DNA of 64,000 nucleotides from Mesorhabditis belari (lineage: Eukaryota; Nematoda; Chromadorea; Rhabditida; Rhabditidae), in the NCBI GenBank assembly GCA_958450365.1, contig CAUEEP010000743.1, positions 5,519,001 through 5,583,000 of the forward strand, written 5' to 3'. Within the stretch, counting starts at the first letter, position 1; each line of letters starts with the position of its first letter. The position numbers and the translations under genes are program-made. The notes beneath the pieces were generated by a model. The model was not told the DNA's origin, did not search any database, and saw only the letters and a program-made list of their open reading frames with translations. Below, one piece after another: positions 1 to 11,400 of this stretch.

Positions 1-3000
1 AAGGAGACACCTCTTCACTCTTTCGAGAAACGAGAAACTCACTAGTGCAATGTGAAGTGGCTCAAAGAATCGTCTTGCCTCATAGTGAACCATTTTCCAC
101 CTAGATTCTGAGAATTGCCTTACAAATTGCCAAAAAACAAAACCGCAAATTTGTGTCCACCGAGGCCCACGTGGGAGCGGCCCAGATGTCATTGAGTTGC
201 CAGTACCTATTTTGTAATTTACTTGAAGTAGAATTGAAAAAAAATACATTCCACACATTGTATTTCCTCGCCCATCCGGTAATAGTTGACCCATCATTCT
301 AAAATTTGAATTTGAATTTGGAATCAAGGGAATTGAACTCATAACCTTCTGCTTACTGGGTGATCAAGAGAATTGAACTCATAATCTTCTGCTTACCACT
401 GAGACCTTTACCATTGTGGTATTGGCGATTGCTTTGATCAAGAAGAAATAGGAAAGATATGGAAGAGAAAGAAAGAAAGGAAGAGAAAGAAAAGAAGAAA
501 GAGAAAGAAAGGAAGAAAGAGAAAGAAAAGAAGGAAGAGAAAGAAAAGAAGAGAGAGAAGGGTTGTCAGAGCTACTTTTTAGAGAATTCTTTCTCTAAAC
601 CTCTTTTCACCTCTGTAAACTCTTTAATCTCACCTCCTGTAATGCTCTGTTTGTACTTTGTATGCGATTGCTTGATGTGCTTGCGAGAGATAGGCAAATC
701 GATGCATGAAAGTCGTCGTATTCGCAAAAGCGCATACTTGCGGTAGATTTTCGGGAAGTGTCCCGTTCGCACACTCGGTTGGAATCAAAAAAAAATATGG
801 GTTACTTACGAAAGTAAATCAACTCGCTCTTACTGCGAAATGTGAGAAAATCATTGCCAAATTGTTTTCAGTGCCTCCCGGATGGTGTTGCCGATGCAAC
901 ATCGCTTTGCTCATGTAATTGATGTCCTTTTCTGGTAGTGCTTTTGCCAATGTGTAACTGAAAAGCGAAACTTATCGACTTTACTTTACGAGTTCGCTTT
1001 ACCCGCTCGGCCAACTTTGTACTCCGTATTCAGTGGCACATCGAGGCGTGCTGAAAAGGTTTCCTATTTGGTTCCTATTTGGTTTCTTTAAAGTTCCTTT
1101 ATAGTTCCTTTATAGTTCCTGGATAGTTCCTTTAAAGTTCCTTTATAGTTCCTATTTGGTTTCTTTATAGTTCCTGGATAGTTCCTTTATAGTTCCTTTA
1201 TAGTTCCTTTATAGTTCCTATTTGGTTCCTTTATAGTTCCTAGTCCCTTATAGTTCCTTTTTTTGTAACTTCAATATTTGTTTTTCTTAAAGATACCGAT
1301 AGCTAGCATCACTCCAAAGATCGATATATTCATTGTAGAAATGAATGTCGCCATAGAATTCCGAATTTGGATCACTCGAGATACCGCCTTCTCTAAATAT
1401 TTCAATATTTCGTATTTCAATATTCTTTTGTCACTTTCAGGCTTATACGAATAAAGTATAATTGTTTAGAATTGAAAAATGAAAAACTTACTCAATGCTT
1501 TTAATTCCTTCACTTGGTGAAGACATAACAAAAGCTCGTCCGGGATCTAATTGAGCAATCACTGTCTCAGCCGTTGTCTTGTAAAGACGAAGATATTCAT
1601 CTGTTTGAGTTTCTAAAGATCCATTGTATTTTCAATTCTATTTTTGATCTCTGTTTTGATCTTGCTTTTGATCTACCCCTTGGTGCTCCTGAAAACCATC
1701 CATCGTGTAAACCAAGCTCATTCTCGTTGTTCCCAGCCCATAAAAGCATTGAAGGATGATATTTGAGTCGATTCACCTATATTAGAACTTTTGAGAATTG
1801 AATTAAGTTCAAAACATTGTAGATCAACTCTTGGCGAACAGAGTCGAGAAATTCGGGATGAGCTGGGTAAAGAGAACAGGCGAACATCAAATCCTCCCAG
1901 ATTAGAATGCCGTACTCGTCCGCTAAGCTAAATTTCATTGACACGTTTTATTTGATTGAATAACTCGTATAGGATGTCCTCCTCATATCGTCCGCCACCC
2001 CAAACACGCATTGAATTCATTCCTAAAATGATCTTTCAGCTTTCAGCGGTAGCGCAAAGCCAGTGTGACTGTCTCTGGAATTAGAGACCCAGGTTCGATC
2101 CCGTTCCTGACATAGAATGGAGTTCATGGCCCAGGTTCTTAATGCTTGAAGCCTATTCAGTCTCTTCACTCTAGAACTCTGCACTTCACTCTAGACCTCT
2201 AGAACAAGCTAACTAGAGGTCGTCTAATAAGAGTAGAGAATAAGAATTAGTTCCATAAGAATTAAAAAGCATGTATGGATGGGTTAAGTTAATAGCCTAG
2301 TATTGTGTGTCAAATTGTGATTATCGTGTCGAATAAACGACATTCAGAGTTCTCGGTGTAGATCTTTTATTCCCCTTTTTAAACCTACCGACTTTCCTGG
2401 CTGAATCAAGTAAAAATCGATAGCGACGCTCGTTTGAGGGCTGAGCCGGGAATGAGGAAACCGGAATCCAATTTGTTCCTGTATTTCACTATATTAGTTT
2501 TATTTTCTTTCTTACCTTTCAGAAAAATTGGTACCCCATTGACTTTAAAGTAGAAATGACGGCCTTTCTCTTTTTTATTTTCATCAATCCAATCTTGAAC
2601 GAGTTCCACTGATCGAAATCCGACCTTTATCTTCTTCATCGAGTTTGCTACTGAAATAAATGTTAGAAACTTATTGAACTTTTCTTTAGCTCTTTTTCTT
2701 GTTGTTATAATTGTTTTGAACTTATTTCAACCTCCAGCTAGTTGACCGGTGATTGTGTAAAGAGTTTGAGTGCCATGCCCATTCGGCCACCAAAGATCAA
2801 CAGCCAGTTTTGAAATATTCACTTCAATAAATGCCTGAATAAGAAAATCATGATCGAAATTTCATTTTTAAGAGATTTATAAGTGAGTTTGTTAAAATTT
2901 ACACTCCCAGAGCTGGCATCAGCGGTTCGAATGATACCGAGCGGGTCGATAAGAACATTTAGTCGAGTGCCAGCCATTGCATTTCGGACATTGGCCTCAA

Positions 3001-5446
3001 CTCGAACTGTGAATTGATCTGGACATAAATTTTATAACATAAACTAAAAGAGATTCTCTTTTCTACCATTCACTGGGTTCACGGTAGCAGTGAGCATAGA
3101 GATCTGTGCTGTGTTTGTGATGATCAATCGAGCTGGCCTCGAAACGCCGACCGTTGGGAAAGCCGGTCCCCAATCCCAGCTGAATGACGCCTGGATCTTG
3201 CTAAAGTTTGGAAATTGATTGATTTGATTGATTGATTTGATTGATTGATTTGATTGATTGATTTGATTGATTGATTTGATTGATTGATTTGATTGATTGA
3301 TTTGATTGATTGATTTGATTGATTGTTTGATTGAGATTTGATTGATTGTTTGATTGATTGTTTGATGTGATTTGTGTTGTGTGGTTGTTGTTGATTGATT
3401 TGTTGTTGTTGTGTTTGTTGATTGTTGATTTGGTGTTGTTGGATTGATTGATTGATTTGATTGATTTGATTGATTTGATTGATTGATTTGATTGATTTGA
3501 TTGATTTGATTGATTTGATTGATTTGATTGATTTGATTGATTGATTTGATTGATTTATTGATTGATTTGATTGATTTGATTGATTTGATTGATTTGATTG
3601 ATTTGATTGATTTGATTGATTTGATTGATTTGATTGATTTGATTGATTTGATTTGATTTGATTGATTGATTGATTGATTGTTTTTTGATAGCTTTAATCA
3701 TTTTACCGAATCATATTCCCATGGCATTCTCCTTGATACATATCAGGAGGGCACTCTGGCCAAATCACATGTGAGTAGTTTGCCTGGAAAACAAATCGTT
3801 TACAAGTTCATCTTCAGCTCAGATTACCTTAAACGAAGCGGCTTCTGCTTCAGCTGTAAGCACTGGAGATGCAAACAAAATCACCAAATTGTTTGAGCCT
3901 GAATGGGATCGTTTTGTAAAGTCAAGGTTTTATAAACCTTTTATGGCAAATTTCGTGACATCAAATGCATATTGTACAAATTGATTCTTCGTTGAGCCGA
4001 CAAGTTTTTCATTTAAATAGATAGTGGAGATTGTGTCAAGACCATCAAACTCGAGCACAGCTTTTTCCTACAAATCTTTTGTCAGCTTTTTCAGCACAGC
4101 TTTTTCAGCAAAGCTTTTTCTCAAAGATTTGAAAATAGTTACCGGTTGTGCATCAAGAACAAAAGTCTTTGTGTAGTTCCAATTCGTGTACGCAACCCAT
4201 CGAGTGTCGATGTCATTTTGGCCGAACAATGGATCACCGATTTGTTCTGCTCTTGCCAAATCCATGTAAATATCGCCTAAAGATGATTTGAATACTAAAA
4301 ATTGATGTCAATATAACATTTACAGTCATCTCTCTTTATAACGGAACTTCATATAGTGGAAAACCATTTAAGGGAATGGAATTTTGGTCCCGGCCGACCC
4401 TAAGCTATATAACGCTCTATATAACGCTCTATATAACTTTTTTTGTTCCCTTCCATTCCGTTAGAGAGTTGACTGTACTTAAATTCAAATCTGCTTTAAT
4501 TCTCAAAGCTTACCAGGCACTTGGGCTTTCCCTTTGAATGAGCCATTCGCTGAGATGAAATCCCAATCTCCACCCAAATCAATGACATTATCCGCAGATG
4601 CAGAAGTGCCACCTAAATACTTCTGAATTAAAATTAAAATACTAAACTAAATCTATTACACTATTACACTATAGTTCCTTACTATTATTAAGCGCTTGTT
4701 CATATTTTATTTTGATCATGCTTGGCCACTTCTTTGATACAATCCATATCTCCATACACAATGTTTACTCAGCCAGCATTTTACAAGCTTTAACCAATTG
4801 GATTTTTGTCAAAGTCGTACTATGAATGTTCAAAAATCTTTAAGAGACTCTATTTAAGAGAATCAAAGATGAGTTTTGTTTGAGAAACAAATTACAGATA
4901 ATTTTAGCTCAAAAGAGTTATTGGATAAGGTTCGATTAAGGATTAAGATGGATTACGGTATTCAGTCTAGATTAGGATATTCAGTCCAGATTAGCTGGAG
5001 TGGTTTTGGTGAGTCGATGATGAGTTGAAAAGAGAAAAAGGCTTCAAAAGATACTCTTTTTCTTTGAAATTTTCACTAAAAACACCTCGGTTTCTAGGGA
5101 CTTTTCAGTGTGTAGAAAGGCATGAAAACATAAAAAACGAGAAACGAAAACGAAGCTCTTTGCATGGCTCTGTGCATGGCTCATTGCATGACTCTTTGCA
5201 TGGCTCATTGCATGACTCTTTGCATGGCTCATTGCATGACTCTTTGCATGACTCTTTGCATGACTCTTTGCATGGCTCTTTCCCCTAATTTTTCTATATG
5301 AAAATTGACTTTTATCTATAAAGTTACTGAATATGTTTTAAAAGAGAACTGATTTAAGATATAAAAAAGTGCTTACTAAATGGAGAGGCAACAAGGAAAA
5401 AAGCGGCCACGAGCAACATCCCCACCATCACTTTCCCACTCGGCAT
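1..5446 (-). CDS. Beta-mannosidase (glycoside hydrolase family 2), 3' end beyond window
   Basis: Removes terminal beta-1,4-mannose from N-glycan-derived oligosaccharides, normally in the lysosome. The start at 5446 gives a signal peptide (MPSGKVMVGMLLVAAFFLVA). Then, reading leftward: GH2 N-domain DLGGDWDFISANGS (about 4.6 kb), RWVAYTNWNYTKTF (4.2 kb), SWDWGPAFPTVG (3.15 kb), the catalytic-barrel start GTNWIPVSSFPAQPS (2.45 kb), NSMRVWGGGRYEED (2.0 kb), YGILIWEDLMFACSLYPAHP (1.88 kb), LLWAGNNENELGLHDGW with the acid/base Glu (1.7 kb), GDIHFYNEY (1.35 kb), ATEYGVQSWPS with the nucleophile Glu (1.03 kb), HRQHHPGG (0.88 kb), FAYLSQAHQAIAYKVQTEHY (0.66 kb), YWQLNDIWAAPTW (0.2 kb) and WKMVHYEARRFFEPLHIAL (0.05 kb). 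About fifteen exons are visible; the remaining C-terminal domain lies left of base 1. Both catalytic residues and family motifs are intact, so it looks functional. Introns carry large simple repeats and one MITE. Boundaries of individual exons are approximate. Confidence 0.93.
459..560. repeat. Purine microsatellite (GAAA/GGAA) in beta-mannosidase intron
   Basis: About 100 bp of GAAAGAAAGGAAGA-type purine tract on the plus strand, lying between the exons encoding TEHYR and YWQLND on the minus strand. The open frame across it is low-complexity Glu/Lys and not a gene. Confidence 0.85.
1060..1262. repeat. Tandem repeat of AGTTCCTTTAT units in beta-mannosidase intron
   Basis: Roughly fifteen copies of an 11-14 bp unit (TTCCTTTATAGTTCC and variants with TTTGGTT or TGGATAG) between the nucleophile exon and the exon encoding GDIHFYNEY. 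Confidence 0.85.
2036..2110 (+). other. tRNA-like pol III sequence (A/B box), degenerate
   Basis: Contains a D-arm/A-box-like CAGCGGTAGCGC, a hairpin GTCTCT-GGAATT-AGAGAC where an anticodon arm would sit, and a perfect B box GGTTCGATCCC. The T stem has only two pairs and no acceptor stem closes, so it is not a normal tRNA. It lies in an intron of the beta-mannosidase gene, antisense to it. It is either a decayed tRNA or a tRNA-derived SINE head. Confidence 0.45.
3213..3690. repeat. Large (TTGATTGATT)n satellite in beta-mannosidase intron
   Basis: About 475 bp of TTGATTGA/TTGATTTGA units with a degenerate GTTGTTG-rich centre (3355-3430). It fills the intron between exons encoding QASFSWDWGP and ANYSHVIWPE. 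Confidence 0.95.
4322..4479. mobile_element. Short MITE with CAGTCA...TATAACG terminal inverted repeats
   Basis: A 158-bp element bounded by TA, with left end ACAGTCATCTCTCTTTATAA and right end the inverse of TACAGTCAACTCTCTAACGG. The ends resemble Tc1/pogo-class terminal repeats. It sits in a beta-mannosidase intron. A related partial end lies at about 7460-7500. Confidence 0.7.
5155..5284. repeat. TTGCATGRCTC tandem repeat
   Basis: About eleven copies of a 12-bp unit CTTTGCATGACT/GCTCATTGCATG in the first intron of the beta-mannosidase gene. The open frames across it (repeats of His-Asp-Ser-Leu) are repeat artefacts. Confidence 0.9.
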
Positions 5447-6218
5447 TCGCCGCCACTAAAAACTTTTTGAAATTAACAAATTACTAGGAAATGTAGAAAG
5501 AAAAATCTTTTTCTAGTTGTACAATTTTTATCAAAACCTGTACAACAATCATCATCAATTTTGCGATTGGCAAAAAACAACTTTGTTATCATTTTCTTTC
5601 GTTTCATTGCAAAAAAAAAAACACTTTTTATAAGTAATATAAGCCTTTAACTTAAAAATATAATATAAAAGATCTTTTAGAAATGATCTTTTCAAGAAAT
5701 TCTTGACCAATTCTTAAAATAAGACCTGATTTATGAAATTGGCATTCACGAATCGAACACCTTTACGATAGCCGGGTTTCATTCGCACGCGCATTTGGGA
5801 AAAGAATAAAAAGAAAAAAATCGATGCAAATTTCCTCTAATAAATCTCAATTTTAGTAATTTATTGAAAATACAGGAGATCTAGGCAGTGAAAAGGATTA
5901 TAGTGCGGTTGTAGAGGGTGGGGCTTTTGAGGCACTTCTCATTGTCCCTTTTTTGTTCAGCCGTCCTTTCTCTTCATCATCGTCTATTCCCGATCTCTCT
6001 ATTTCTCTATCTCTCTCGAATTTCCCTCAAAAAAAATTTTTTTCCATTCTCGATTTGTGTAGAAAACTTGCTTATTAAAATTTGTTTAATAAAAAGTTCG
6101 ATTTTTGGTGAACATTTCTGAAGCAACAGTTTTGTTTAAAGGTACATGCATTAGGTACATGCATTAGGTACATGCATAAGGTATTATTAAGTTTTTTTGT
6201 TTTTCTTTTTCTTTTTTC

Positions 6219-7047
6219 TATTAGGTAAATGCATAAGAAATGCGGATTTGAACATTTTCATAAATTTCCAACGATAGAAACCTGATATCGATGAATGTTA
6301 TACTATTTGTTATACTATACTATTTGTTATACTATACTATTTGTTATACTATACTATTTGTTATACCATACTATTTGAAAGTTCTAAATCTCCTCTACAA
6401 AATAGGCTAAAACGTGTTTCAATTGATCGAAGCATTGAAGAAATTTCGAGGGCGAAATGCGAGTGATCAAAAAAGGAATCGAGTCACTTTAGGGACAAGT
6501 TTTGTGTGGTCAAAATAGAGTTAGCTTCCCATAGTCGAAGATTAAAAAAAAGGATAACTATATATGAATTCATTAAAAAAGTCAAACGGAAATGCATTTA
6601 CAGAAATTTAGATAGAGCCTAAGTTCAAAACCCTCAAAATTCTCAAAAAACCGGTTTTTTCACAAAAAAAGAGAAATTATTGTAAAAAGAAAGTTTTCCC
6701 ATGAAATGATCCCAACTCTTAATTTTTTTGAATGATATTTTTAGGTTAATGATTTTAGGGCCGTCATTGTCCATTATATAGTCAAAACCGAACTCTTGTG
6801 AAAGTGGGGTTTTCAAAAAGTGCATTTTTGGTCACTCGCATTTCGTCCTCGAAATTTCTTCAATCGTTCGATCAATTGAAACACGTTTTAGCCTATTTTG
6901 TAGAGGAGATTTATAGCTTTCAAATAGTATAGTATAAAAATAGTATAGTATAACAAATAGTATAACATTCATCGATATCAGGTTTCTATCGTTGGAAATT
7001 TATGAAAATGTTCAAATCCGCATTTCTTATGCATTTACCTAATAGAA
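6219..7047. mobile_element. Long foldback element with about 260-bp arms
   Basis: Left arm begins CTATTAGGTAAATGCATAAG and the right arm ends in its exact inverse (CTTATGCATTTACCTAATAG). Matching inner segments include CGATATCAGGTTTCTATCG and AAACACGTTTTAGCCTATTT against their inverses. A TATACTATTTGT tandem repeat sits inside the left arm and a shorter form inside the right. The centre (about 6480-6820) is unique AT-rich DNA without coding. Confidence 0.85.
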
Positions 7048-7598
7048 GTGCATTTTAATGTCGATCAATATACCAATAGTTCAGGCCTAATGCAGTTCAA
7101 ATTATGAAAAACGGTAAAATGAAATAAAAAAAGATGAATTTAAAGTTCAGAAAAACGTTTCAAAAAAATCGTTTTCAAAAAAAGCTATAGTGCTAAAATG
7201 AGAATGAATGTAAAGCATTTGACACCACAAAATGGTCATTTGAGAGAAGAGTAGATTGTTTAGATTAAAGGAAAAAGGAGAAATCTGATAAAGCAATCAA
7301 AACCGGCCCGTAAAAGACCTATGACCGTAAAAATCAATAAAATAATGACCCCTAAACACATTGAGAAAACTCTTTGAATTGAAAAATTTGATAGCATGAG
7401 ACATTGTTGTTGTCTGAGACATCTAAAGTTGTCTCAGACTCAAAGGAAAGTTTAAAATACACTCGAATCTCTCTATAACGATATTTAAGGGAATAAGAAT
7501 AAATTTTCTCATATTACTATACAGAAAATCATTAGGTAGAAGCAAAAAAATTCATATGGTTTTTAACCAAATTAAACCAGAAGCTCCACCAATTAATT

Positions 7599-7733
7599 TA
7601 CCGTATTTTCTCTAATAGTAATCTCTAATAGCCGGCGAGCCGAGTTGGTGACTATTTTACGGCTTCCAAGTTTTTGCAGAAGCTCAACACTCAAATCCCC
7701 CACAAGATCTCATCGTCAGCTACATTTTCCGAC
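7599..7733. mobile_element. Family A MITE, truncated at its right end
   Basis: Starts TA-CCGTATTTTCTCTAATAGTA and continues through the family A body (GAGCCGAGTTGGTGAC, CAACACTCAAATCCCCCA, CTCATCGTCAGCTACATTTT), then stops before the right terminal repeat. Confidence 0.85.
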
Positions 7734-7812
7734 ATTACATAGTTTCCCAAAATTTCAGAACAATCCAATCTTCGGAAGGTTGATTTTCAAATTAGGCTCA
7801 AAATGCACTTTT

Positions 7813-8339
7813 GGGGGGTAGGACAAATGCGACCTTTTTTTGCGCACCTGGACATTTGCGCACCTTTTTTTTCCGCACCTTGCTCATTAGCGCACCTTTT
7901 TTCGTGTTACTAAAAGACTTTTGCGACTAGGCGACTGTACGAGGGGGGTGGGGTACTATTACGGGGGTGGGACAAATGCGACCTTTTTTTGCTGGAAAAG
8001 GCCTTAGGCAAGGCCGTAGAGCTTCGAAAATATTTCCATAGAAGGGAATCGTATGCGTAGATTCCGAATTTCGACAAATCAGACCTCGCTGACACGTCAA
8101 ATTTGGGCTAAAAGGCAAAAACTACGCAACTTAACGCTTTGCCGCAGTTTTTGCCTTTTAGCCCAAATTTGACGTGTCAGCGAGGTCTGATTTGTCGAAA
8201 TTTCGGAATCTACGCATATGATTCCCTTCTATGAAAGCATTTTTGAAGCTCTACGACCTTTCCTAAGGCCTTTTCCAGCAAAAAAAAAGGTGCGCAAATG
8301 TCCAGGTGCGCAAAAAAAGGTCGCATTTGTCCCACCCCC
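7813..8339. mobile_element. Family D foldback MITE (mosaic copy)
   Basis: Ends read GGGGTAGGACAAATGCGACC on the left and its inverse on the right (GGTCGCATTTGTCCCACCCC). The inner arms are near-perfect inverses (AAATTTGACGTGTCAGCGAG and inverse). The left side is a mosaic: a family D end, then the right end of a family B MITE (CGACTGTACGAGGGGGGTGG), then a second family D end at about 7963. Confidence 0.85.
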
Positions 8340-8463
8340 AAAAGCTTTCAAAACTTTTCATTTGTTTTAATCTTTTATCGAACTGTTTTTAAGTCTAAAT
8401 CTTTATTTATTAAAATAATATTTAAATAAAATAATATTTAAATAAAATGATATTCAAATAGCT

Positions 8464-11400
8464 TTATTTATCATCTTTTCCGAATGATGGTAACGGGATA
8501 TGACATCGATGTTGAGCACAAGTGCAATGGCCTTCGTTTGGCATAGCTTCTGAAAGTAGTTCTATTTCTAGTGTAAGAGATTTGAAAATAAGTGATCGAT
8601 TTAATTATTAGGCTGATCTGTGTTTTTTTTTCAAAGTTATTAAAAGATTGCCTAAACAATGGGTAGAGGTGGCAAAGCTGTGGCGCAATTGTCGTAATTT
8701 ATGCAATGCTGACGCACTTCCGTCGACGGGGCCGAGGAAACGAGGACGTCGATGTTGTTCCGATAAACATTCTAATATTAAAGACCATCTAAATTTTATA
8801 TTTAGCTATTTAGCTATTTACCGTAAGTACTGTAAACACTGTAATAGTACCCCACCCCCTCGTACAGTCACGTAGTCGCAAAAGTTTTTTAGTATTTCAT
8901 TTTTTGCAAAGCACCCGTACTTTCAAAAAAAAGCGTCTTTGGTATCAAAAAATAGCTGAAATTCATTTGTATTGCTATTGTAGCATAAACCAGTGTCGAG
9001 AAAAACTCGTTCAAAGCTTGACTACGCAACGCTCCGCACCGTCATTATGGGCGGTGGGGTATTATTACAGTATTTACGGTAGCTATTTGGCTATTTCATT
9101 TTTTTAACTTACAATTGTGCTGGACAGGCCGACGGATAGGTGAGACCACGATCTGGTTCTCGATAACAGGCCTAAATAATAGGTTGATGCATAAGTGTTT
9201 TTGTTCCTTTTCGTCTGCCGTTTCAAGCCAACAAATGCACCAATTAAACTACGGTTGATTTCATTAGAAAAACCAATTATTTTTCTGTAAAATAACATTA
9301 AAACGAGTTTAAAAATATTTAATGCCTGGATTTTCTTGAGAGTATGAAGTCGGGTAGTCAAAAAGGGCTAACTCGATGATGCGGTTTAGACACCTTAGCT
9401 AAAGAAAACCTATCTTCGTGTCAATAGATAAAAGATAGAGAAAAAAAACGTTTGATATTTCGCCAAAATTTCAGAGAAATTCATTCAGCCAATTTTTCCG
9501 TAGAGTTTTTTATCGATTTTTACGAAAAAGGCGTTTTTCACTCTCGAATTTGCTTGAAAGTGAACCGAAATTCATTTAAAAAGATGCAAATTGAACAAAA
9601 AAACACTTTTTTTATAGAGCAAACTATAGATTAATTGGTGAATTTGTTACTTTTTAACAGAAGTACGAAAAAAACGAAAAGACTTATGCATCAACCTAAT
9701 ATATATAATAATGTTTAGAAATAGTCAAATTTTACAAAAATCAATAAAACAAAAGAATCAAAAGCTCATCAAGAATCAATAAAACTCTTTAATATTCTAA
9801 AAATAGCGGTGAATGATGAAAGTTTGCCTCAAAAATAAACCTGAATCTCTCGAATCGTTCGCTGATAGTGTGGCTCGGCTCCTAGAGTCACGCATTCCCA
9901 GGCGAGAACCCCGAACATCCTAGAAATTATTTGATTTATAATAATGCTGATATTTTCATATTTTCATATTTTCAAAGCTTACCAAACATCGCATTCAGTT
10001 CGATGCACGGGATTCGAGTCCAACGCGCAAACAATCTCCGGTGGAAGCCATGGCACCGGTAAACGAGGCCCGAAATCGATTGGGAGCCCGAAATCACCCA
10101 ATTTTGCCACACAACTTAAAACTTTCAAAAGAAAACTTTTATTTCTAAATTTATCCATTACGTGTCTAAATGTTTGCTCGTAAGTAGGACATTTCTTGCT
10201 GCTACATCACCGTGTGTTAGCTCTTGTCCTCGATCATCTCGACTGTCATGCAGATATTTCAGTGCTTCACCTACCTAGAAATTTCTTGATTTTTGATTTT
10301 TGATTTATAATTTGTAATTTATAATTTGTAAATTGTAATTTGTAATTTGTAATTTATAATTTATAATTTGTAATTTGTAATTCGTAATTTGTAATTTGTA
10401 ATTTGTAAATTGTAATTTGTAATTCGCAATTTGTAATTTGTAATTCGTAATTTGTAATTTGTAATTCGTAATTTGCAATTTGTAATTTGTAATTTCAAGT
10501 TCTAATGATTCATTCTAAAGCCTACTTGTGTGAGAATGCTGATTATACTCCGGACAAACACTGGCGCTCGTTCATTTTCCTCTTTTCTCTAAATCGATGT
10601 TGAAAGAAAGATTTCTTTAATGAAAACGAAATGCTAATAAATATTCAATGACAAACCCGGATCTCTTCTCGAAAATATTCAGCAAGAGATCCGCCGGGTA
10701 GCCATTCCATCACGATGAGCGGCCGAAATGCGGTGAATGAGAGCTTCGAGACGGCCAATAGAGCGACAATGTTTGAGTGCTCTAACTAGATTCGTTTTTC
10801 CTCTTTTCTAGCGCACAATAAGTTTAGAGAGAAACTGTGCCAGAAGGGGTGTTTTTTTTAAGCTCAAAGAGCACTCAAAAGGCCTGGGAGTGCTCTTTAG
10901 AGTTAAAGATAATTTTTTTTTGGTCTACCTAGTTTCGCCATTCGACACGCTTCCTCGAGAAGACCCATTGATTTCAAAGGAATCGGATAACTCATCTAAA
11001 TTTGGTAAATTTTAACAATTTCACCGTAACACATGTCATTTTGAGCGTACACTCGCGTAGTTGTTAACTATTTTACTGATAAAGTACCGTATTCTCTTTA
11101 TTAGTAGTGCACCCCAGTGAGCCGAGTTGGTGACTATTTTACGGTTTCCAAGCTTTTGCAGAAGCTCAGCACTCAAATCCCCCACTAGTTCTCATCGTCA
11201 GCTACATTTTCCGACCCCACATCGATAGGTTCTGATAAGCGGTTTTCGAGATTTCGAGCAATTTAGGCAACGCTCAGGGCGCACTACTATTGGTGAGATA
11301 CGATAGCTTTAACTAACTTTAACTTTAACTGAAAACTTTGAAAGCCATAAGTTTAAGGGAGTTTTCTCACTAATAGTAGGTGCACTACTATTAGTGAGAA

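Larger units (their letters stand above)
5447..8463. other. Intergenic region between two minus-strand genes, filled by repeats
   Basis: Separates the beta-mannosidase start from the kinase stop. It holds an AT-rich stretch likely including the mannosidase promoter, a TTAGGTACATGCA triplet repeat (about 6140-6180), a long foldback element (6219-7047), a truncated family A MITE (7599-7733) and a mosaic family D element (7813-8339). I see no gene. Confidence 0.75.

Noticed and set aside
459..746. 95-codon Glu/Lys-rich open frame
   Set aside because: It is a translation of a GAAA-type microsatellite inside a beta-mannosidase intron on the other strand.
5025..5288. 87-codon frame with His-Gly-Ser/His-Asp-Ser repeats
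   Set aside because: The repeats come from a 12-bp tandem DNA repeat in an intron; no start context or splice links.
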